DNA from: Triticum aestivum
Taxonomy: Eukaryota; Streptophyta; Magnoliopsida; Poales; Poaceae
DNA length: 64,000 bases
Assembly: GCF_018294505.1 (NCBI RefSeq)
Contig: NC_057795.1
Location: forward strand, 521,797,184 to 521,861,183
Reading direction: 5' to 3'
Shown here: positions 58,070 to 64,000 of the stretch, piece by piece
Numbering within the stretch: the stretch's first letter is position 1
Layout of the letters: each line of letters begins with the position of its first letter
The notes under the pieces: generated by a model
What the model was told of the DNA's origin: nothing
Seen by the model: the letters and a program-made list of their open reading frames with translations, nothing else
Database searches by the model: none
Position numbers and translations under genes: made by a program

Positions 58070-58588
58070 TGTTGGGGATATAACTATTTGTGTAAGCCGC
58101 CCAGGAGGGGCCGGGTTACGCAAAGAGGACTCACCAGAGAGAAGCCCGAGACCAAAGTATGAAGATGGTAGTTCATAGGAGCTTAAGGTCCGCAGGCGAC
58201 TTAAGGCCCGTTGTAGTAAACCACTGTAATACTATTACTTGTATCATAAGGTAGATTTAACTAGTCACCGAGCCGGACATTGTTTATAAGCCGACCGGGA
58301 CTCTGTAAGCCGAAGGGCGTCGACCCGTGTATATAAGGGGACGACCCGCTGGGGGCTTAGGGCAAGAAACAACTCATCGAGAGCCAGACATAGCGTATCT
58401 CGCTCCCTGGTCATCGAAATATCAATACCAACCCAACTAGATGTAGGCCTTACCTTCACCGTAAGGGGCCGAACTAGTATAAACTCCCCGTGTCCCTTGT
58501 CCTGATTAACCCCTTCAAGCTTCCTAGTTACGATGGCTCCACAACTAAGTCCTTTCACGAGGACATCTGACGTGACAATTCCACGACA
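58070..58588 (+). repeat. 5' LTR of the plus-strand Tat element
   Basis: TGTTGGGGATATAAC to TTCCACGACA. A TATA box (TATATAAG, 58330-58337) sits mid-LTR, so transcription probably starts near 58360. The ATG of the gag frame (58533) lies inside the LTR, downstream of that TATA. Confidence 0.85.
58330..58337 (+). promoter_or_regulatory. TATA box in the Tat element LTR
   Basis: TATATAAG followed by GGGACGACC. Its place about 200 bases before the gag ATG fits the LTR promoter. Confidence 0.6.
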
Positions 58589-61500
58589 GTTGGCGCCCAC
58601 CGTGGGACCAGCGCACAGTGGATTTGAGTTCTTGAAGGGCAACTTCGAAGGGCTCAAGGGATACGTAGTGGGCCGGATGACCTAGAGTCGTCACGGCAAG
58701 ATCTACATCGACGACAAAGGCTGGGGCCCCGATGCCGGTTCAATTGAGTACGGGTACCGGGTCCCCTTTGGAGGGATCCACGTCTTTATCGGCCGGATTG
58801 GTGAGCCGGGGCCTGAGCCAGACAACTGCACCGACCTCGTCGGGACGGCTCAATGTGCGAAACCCACCCGAGTTCAACCCGGCATGAAGCGTGTCTTTGT
58901 GGGCTGCGCCCACGGAGAAGATCTTTCTGAAGGTCCTGAAGATGGTGGTGAGACGGTCGTCCCCTCTGATGGTGATTCGACCACCGGTTCAACAGATTCT
59001 TTGTATCAAGTTCAAGATGGTGCGCTCGGGGGCTGTTCCAATGGCCTTAGTATTCCGGACCTCTGTGAGTCGCCAAATTGGGCCAGAGTCTTTATGGCTG
59101 GAACTCAACCCGGACAAAACTCTACAGCTACGGCCGCAATCATTTCCGGGTTAGGAGCAGCCGGGGCAGGAGGCCATGTGCGCCCGCCGGCTCAAGTGCT
59201 GATAGACCTCATGGACAAGTTTACGACCTTGTTAACCGCCACGGTTATCCCTGCAAACAAATATGAGCATGACGCGGAGGTAGCACAAGTACGTGAGGAG
59301 ATAGCTCAGGCCAAGGAGGCCTTAGCAGCTGAGGATACTAGGCTATCTACGGAGCGGGCGGCTCTCGATGCCCGGGCACAGCGGTTGCAGTCAGAGGCTT
59401 ATCAGCTCACAATGAGTTTAAACGCGTCCAATGAAGTAATGAGGAGGAGACACCAGAAGACCCAATCCCGGTTACCTCTGAATTACGATCCTAGGGTTCT
59501 TTTTGCCACACCCGGAGCCGGCCCAAGTAACCCACCCAATGCTAATCATTTTATGACACCCGGAGCGGGAGGACCGGCTCAGCATTAGGAGATGCCACCT
59601 CCTCATATGAGCATGGCACCGCCACGTTATGTACCAATACCGGAGGGTCACTTTTCCAACCCCATGGAGAATTTAATCGCAGCATCAGCGCGTTTGGCAG
59701 CTCTTCCAGTGGACGGTGATGATCCAACGGCAGTGGAGACCCGGAGGATCAGGGAACTTGTCCAGACGGCCCTGGCTCAGCAGGAGACCTATTCTTACAG
59801 CCGGGATAGGATTCATTCAACCCCTCCGCCTTGGTTAGCACCGCCTCGTCAGAACCGGAGCCCGAGTTACAGTAGGCACATGGAGTTTGAGGCTTTATCA
59901 AGCAACGCCCAACGCCGCAACCAACATGGGGGCTATAACCCGGTGCAAGACCGAATATGTCAGGAGAACGAGCGGGCGGCTCAACAGGCGGCTCAGCTGG
60001 CGGCTCATCAGGATATCCCAGAGTATCCAACGACTTCTATTGAGATGGGAGTAGCCACCAGAACCGGTGGGGTTCCTTGTTTGATACAGGCTTTGCGCAA
60101 CGTGCGCCTGCCCAAGGACTTCAAGGGGCCTCGAAAGGTGCCGAATTACACGGCCGACTTACAGCCTGGAGCATGGATTGAGAGTTATGAGATGGCCATG
60201 GAGCTGTTGGAGGTCAGTGACGTGGCAATGGCTAAATACTTCACCATGATGTTAGATGGAACGGCCCGGTCTTGGTTAAAAGGTTTACCACCTAATTCCA
60301 TTTTTTCGTGGGAGGAGTTAAAAGCCTGTTTCATCCAAAACTTCAAGGACACCTGTAAGCAATCTATGTCAATCGTGGACTTGACGAATTGTAAGCAGGA
60401 GGAGGGTGAATCCACCACCCATTGGGTGCGCCGAGTCAAGGAGATAATTCACTCATCTGATAAGATGGATGCCGGCTCTGCTGTCCTCATGCTGGAGAAA
60501 AATTGCAACTTTGTACCACTGAGGCAGAAATTGGGGCGCCTTAAGCGTGATTGCAGTGATATGGGAACGTTGATGGCAGCTTTAGTCAAATATGCCGATT
60601 CTGATAATACCAAGGACCCTGCGTCTGACGACGAGAAGACAGGGAAGGGTAAGAGGAACGGTAATGGAAAGGGTCAACAGCACAACCCGAGGAATCAAGG
60701 CGGCAATAAGCTTAAGGCGGACGGCAACCCGGAGCTTGTGGCTAACGCTAGTACACAGGGTAACAATCAGAGATGTAAGGGTAAGTGGCCTCGAACCGGC
60801 GGGTCAGGTCCATCTCTTGAGCAGCTACTCAACGAGCCCTGTCCGAAACACGGCACCCGGGAGCACCCCGCTACGCACCTATGGAAAGATTGTGTGATCA
60901 TGAAGGCGTTTAAAAATTCCAATATCTTTGATGGTGGTCATGGACCTGGTGGCGGTTCAGGGGCCGGCGGCTTTCATGGCCCGGGTGGCGGTTCAAATTC
61001 CGGTTTTCAGGGACAACCGGGTGGGAATAATCAACAGCAAGCTGGTCAGGGAGGACAACCGCAGCAGCAGTCGGGTTACCAGAGCCAACCGAAACAGTTG
61101 AGCGGTGGGCAATACCATGTGTTCACCACTAGCTTATGCAAACGTGACCAGAAGGTTCGTAAGAGGGCTGTAAATTCGGTTGAGCCGACGGTTCCTCGTA
61201 ATTTGAGATGGTCAGAGCAACATATCATTTGGAGCAGAGAGGATCACCCGCTACGAGTTGATAATCCGGGTCAGTTAGCCTTGGTTGTAGCACCCCAGGT
61301 TGGTGGATATAAATTCACTAAAGTATTCATGGACGAAGGTAGCAGCATCAATATTCTCTATTATGAGACCTTCCAGCGTATGGGGTTAACTAAGAAGAAT
61401 CTGAGGACGTCCAACAATGTTTTTCATGGGGTGGTCCCAGGTAAGTCAGCTTACGCAGTTGGTAAGGTTGAATTAGAGGTGGCTTTTGGAGATGGGTATG

Positions 61501-61910
61501 ATTCCAGGGCTGAGAAGTTGACGTTTGAAGTGGTCAAGATAAAGATCCCGTATCACGCTCTATTTGGGCGACCAGCTTATGCTAAGTTTATGGCACGGCC
61601 GTGTTATGTTTACTTACAGCTCAAGATGCCGGGCTACAAGGGCACCATCACCGTGCATGGGAGTCGAAAGGTGGCTTTGGAATGTGAAGAAGGCGAAGCG
61701 GCTTACGCTGGGACGGCCTGTGCCGCAGAGGAGCTCAAATTCTATCAAGACAATGTTGACCCGACGGATATGACCTCCCTCAAGAAACCAACTACTGAGC
61801 ATGACCCGGCGTTGAAGTTTAAATCGGCCGCTAAGACAAAGCTTGTCGACTTCACCCTGCGGGATGCCTCTAAACAGTTCAGTATCAGTGCCAATTTGGA
61901 TCCTAAATAG
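58533..61910 (+). pseudogene. Tat element gag-protease frame (three TAG codons)
   Basis: One frame runs from ATG 58533 (MAPQLSPFTRTS) through the PBS, an N-terminal domain (FEFLKGNFEGLKGYVVGR, GIHVFIGRIGEP) and a Glu/Ala-rich coiled coil (59270-59440). It continues through the gag core (MAKYFTMMLDGTARSWLKGL, WEELKACFIQNFKDT), a basic linker, a Gly/Gln-rich stretch (60940-61080) and the protease. Stops are TAG at 58683, 59586 and 61908, each at a place where CAG is plausible. The protease reads VFMDEGSSINILY, so the residue after the catalytic Asp is Glu where this group has Gly (GGA to GAA). No CCHC knuckle is visible. The ATG at 58884 is an alternative start that skips the first TAG. Confidence 0.85.
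58589..58606 (+). other. Primer binding site of the Tat element
   Basis: GTTGGCGCCCACCGTGGG directly follows the LTR end CGACA. The sequence type and position fit a PBS. I do not assign the tRNA. The gag frame reads through it as QLAPTVG. Confidence 0.7.
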
Positions 61911-64000
61911 GAAAGCATGCTCATCGAGTTCATCCATGAGAACCGGGACATCTTTGCATGGAAACCTTCTGACATGCCGGGTGTACCGAGGGAACTCGCT
62001 GAGCACACTCTCAATATTGATCCGAAGTATAAGCCGGTCAGGCAGTTTCTCCGACGATTCAACGAAGAAAGACGGGCAGCTATTGGGGAAGAGGTGGCCC
62101 GGCTCTTAGGGGCTGGGTTTATTGTTGAAGTTTTTCATCCGGAGTGGTTGGCTAATCCGGTGCTGGTGCTCAAGAAGAACGGCACATGGCGGATGTGTGT
62201 GGATTACACGGACTTAAACAAGGCTTGTCCGGCTGATCCCTTTGCTCTCCCCCGTATTGATCAAATCATTGATGCTACGGCGGGTTGTGAGCGTTTGAGT
62301 TTTTTGGATGCTTACTCTGGTTATCATCAGATCAAGATGGCAGTTAAGGACCAGGAGAAGACGGCTGTTATCACTCCGTTTGGAGCCTTCTGTTATGTAT
62401 CCATGTCGTTTGGGCTCAAGAGTGCCCAGGCAACTTATCAGCGATGTGTGCAGAACTATTTGCATGATCAAATAGGGCGCAATGTTCATGCTTATGTAGA
62501 TGACATCGTGGTGAAATCCAGAGAAAAGGGAACTTTGATATCCGACTTAAGAGAGACTTTTAACAAACTCCGGGTTTACAAGATGATGCTTAACCCGGCC
62601 AAATGTGTGTTTGGTGTACCTGCAGGTAAGCTCTTGGGTTTTCTGGTATCAAATAGAGGCATTGAAGCTAATCCGGAGAACATCACGGTGATTACCTCTC
62701 TGACTAAGCCGGCATGTATCAATGATGTTCAGCGCCTGGCGGGGCAGGTTGCTGCTTTAAGCCGGTTCATAAGCCGGTTAGGAGAGAAGGCCTTACCGTT
62801 ATATCAGATGATGAAGAAAACAGACAATTTTGTCTGGAGTGATGCTGCTAACACTGCCTTTGAATATTTAAAGAGACAGTTGTCTGAGCCACCAGTTCTT
62901 GCAGCTCCCATTGATAAAGAGCTGCTATTGTTATATGTGGCTGCTAACTCACGGGCCGTCAGTGTTGCCACCGTAGTGGAGCGTAAGGAGGTAGGCAAGG
63001 AGCATCCGGTTCAACGAACGGTTTACTACATCAGCGAGGTGCTCATTGAGTCTAAACAAAGGTATCCACATTGGCAGAAGCTTGTTTATGGTGTGTTCAT
63101 GGCAAACCGGAAGCTGAAGCAGTACTTCCAAAGTCACCCTATAACAGTGGTAAGCTCAGCTCCTTTGGGGGACATCATTCAGAACAGGGAAGCCACAGGT
63201 CGAATTGCCAAGTGGGCCATTGAGCTTGGGCCTTATGGTCTGAAGTATATGCCCCGCACTGCCATCAAGTCTCAGGCCTTGGTGGATTTCATCAATGATT
63301 GGACAGAGTTGCAGGCACGCGAGGAAAAGCCGGACAATACCTATTGGACAATTCACTTTGATGGGTCCAGGCAGTTAGAAGGATCAGGGGCTGGGGTTGT
63401 TTTAACTTCCCCTCGAGGTGACAAATTTTGTTATGTGCTCCGGCTCATGTTTCCTTGCACTAACAATGCAGCTGAATACGAGGCCTTGCTCCATGGTCTT
63501 CGGATGTCTAAGGAGATGAATTTAAGCCGGGTAAGGTGCTTGGGCGACTCAGATCTTGTGGCTCAGCAGGTCTCAGGCACATGGGATTATAAGGATCCCC
63601 TTATGGCGGCTTATCATCATGAAGTTGATGTTGTAGCTGGGTACTTCAAAGGGTATCAGGTGGAGCACATTGACAGAAGGAAGAATGAGGCGGCGGATGC
63701 TTTAAGCTGGTTGGGCTCTCAGCGTAAGCCGGTGCCGCCTAACACCTTTCTGGACGTTCTACATAATCCCTCTGTCAAGGTACCTACAGAGGAAGAGCTT
63801 GCAGTGCCAGACCCGGAGGCACAGTTGGTGGTTGCACTTCACATCATCCCGGATTGGACATTGCCATATTTGGCTTATATGACCCGGGGAGAGCTGCCTG
63901 AGGATGAGACCATGGCGAGACAAATTGTCAGACGATCTAAATCCATGACAATTGTTAACGGCGAGTTACATCATCTCAGTGTCACAGGGGCGTTCCAGCG
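61911..64000 (+). CDS. Tat element pol: RT, RNase H, second RNase H, integrase start (open to window end)
   Basis: The frame continues after the TAG at 61908 for about 697 codons with no stop that I can find. RT: FLRRFNEERRAAIGEEVARL, WRMCVDYTDLNKACPADPF, MSFGLKSAQATYQR and the AYVDD catalytic box at about 62490. The connection and first RNase H follow (FVWSDAANTAFEYLKRQL, VYYISEVLIESKQRYPHWQK), in which acidic catalytic positions look eroded. Next is a separate archaeal-type RNase H (IHFDGSRQLEGSGAGVVL, CTNNAAEYEALLHGLRM, VRCLGDSDLVAQQVSG, HIDRRKNEAADALS) with its Asp-Glu-Asp-Asp pattern complete. The last 60 codons lead toward the integrase zinc domain. In Tat elements the second domain is thought to supply RNase H activity. 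Initiation is through gag-pol readthrough in the intact family. Confidence 0.9.

Larger units (their letters stand above)
58070..64000 (+). mobile_element. Tat-lineage Gypsy retrotransposon, 5' part, runs off the window
   Basis: A 519-base 5' LTR is followed by a PBS-like sequence and one gag-pol frame that reaches the window end. It has gag, protease, RT, RNase H and a second RNase H, then the start of integrase. The dual RNase H places it in the Tat group. It is the best preserved coding element in the window: across about 5.4 kb I see only three in-frame stops, all TAG. Confidence 0.93.

Overview
The window is intergenic DNA from a large, repeat-rich grass genome, most likely the wheat/Aegilops/barley group (Triticeae). 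The evidence is the density of nested LTR retrotransposons, two CACTA elements with 'TTTAGTACCGGTT' subterminal palindromes, a Stowaway-type MITE, and LTR types I recognise as Triticeae families (Angela/BARE-like Copia, Sabrina/WHAM-like and Fatima-like Gypsy). Family names are from memory, not from a search. I see no ordinary host gene, no tRNA or rRNA gene and nothing bacterial. All coding sequence belongs to transposable elements, and nearly all of it is broken.

Layout. 1-11057: Tekay-like Gypsy chromovirus on the minus strand (partial 3' LTR, chromodomain integrase, RT/RNase H, protease, gag, an extra ORF before gag, 3.86-kb 5' LTR). 11058-12041 and 40546-40686: two pieces of one Angela-like Copia LTR. 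It is split by a Sabrina-like non-autonomous Gypsy element (12042-40545, target duplication GGGAC). That element carries a CACTA transposon in its left LTR (13621-26555, duplication TAT) and a GC-rich Gypsy element in its interior (29447-36615, duplication GAATC). 40687-45598: right part of a second CACTA element with a spliced gene. 45599-45673 and 55458-56419: Gypsy element B, split by the related element A (45674-55457, duplication TCCGG). 56420-58069: fragments of Copia and Gypsy LTRs. 58070-64000: 5' part of a plus-strand Tat-lineage Gypsy element that runs off the window.

Nesting. Reading the duplications together, element B was entered by CACTA-2 and by element A. CACTA-2 was entered by the Angela-like element, which was entered by the Tekay-like and Sabrina-like elements. 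The Sabrina-like element was entered by CACTA-1 and the GC-rich element. That is five levels, four of the joins being supported by matching target duplications inside the window.

Function. CACTA-1 holds two transcription units: a coiled-coil/membrane protein plus TNP2-type transposase, and a Transposase_24-like/Ulp1-like protein. A similar palindromic module lies in front of each. Two of the Gypsy elements carry long ORFs antisense to gag-pol (putative gypsy-type transposon family, PF04195-like), and one of these has lost gag-pol but kept the antisense gene. The plus-strand Tat element has a gag frame that opens inside its LTR and reads through the primer binding site. Most in-frame stops are TAG or TGA where the neighbouring reading suggests CAG, CGA or TGG, as expected from deamination of methylated cytosine.
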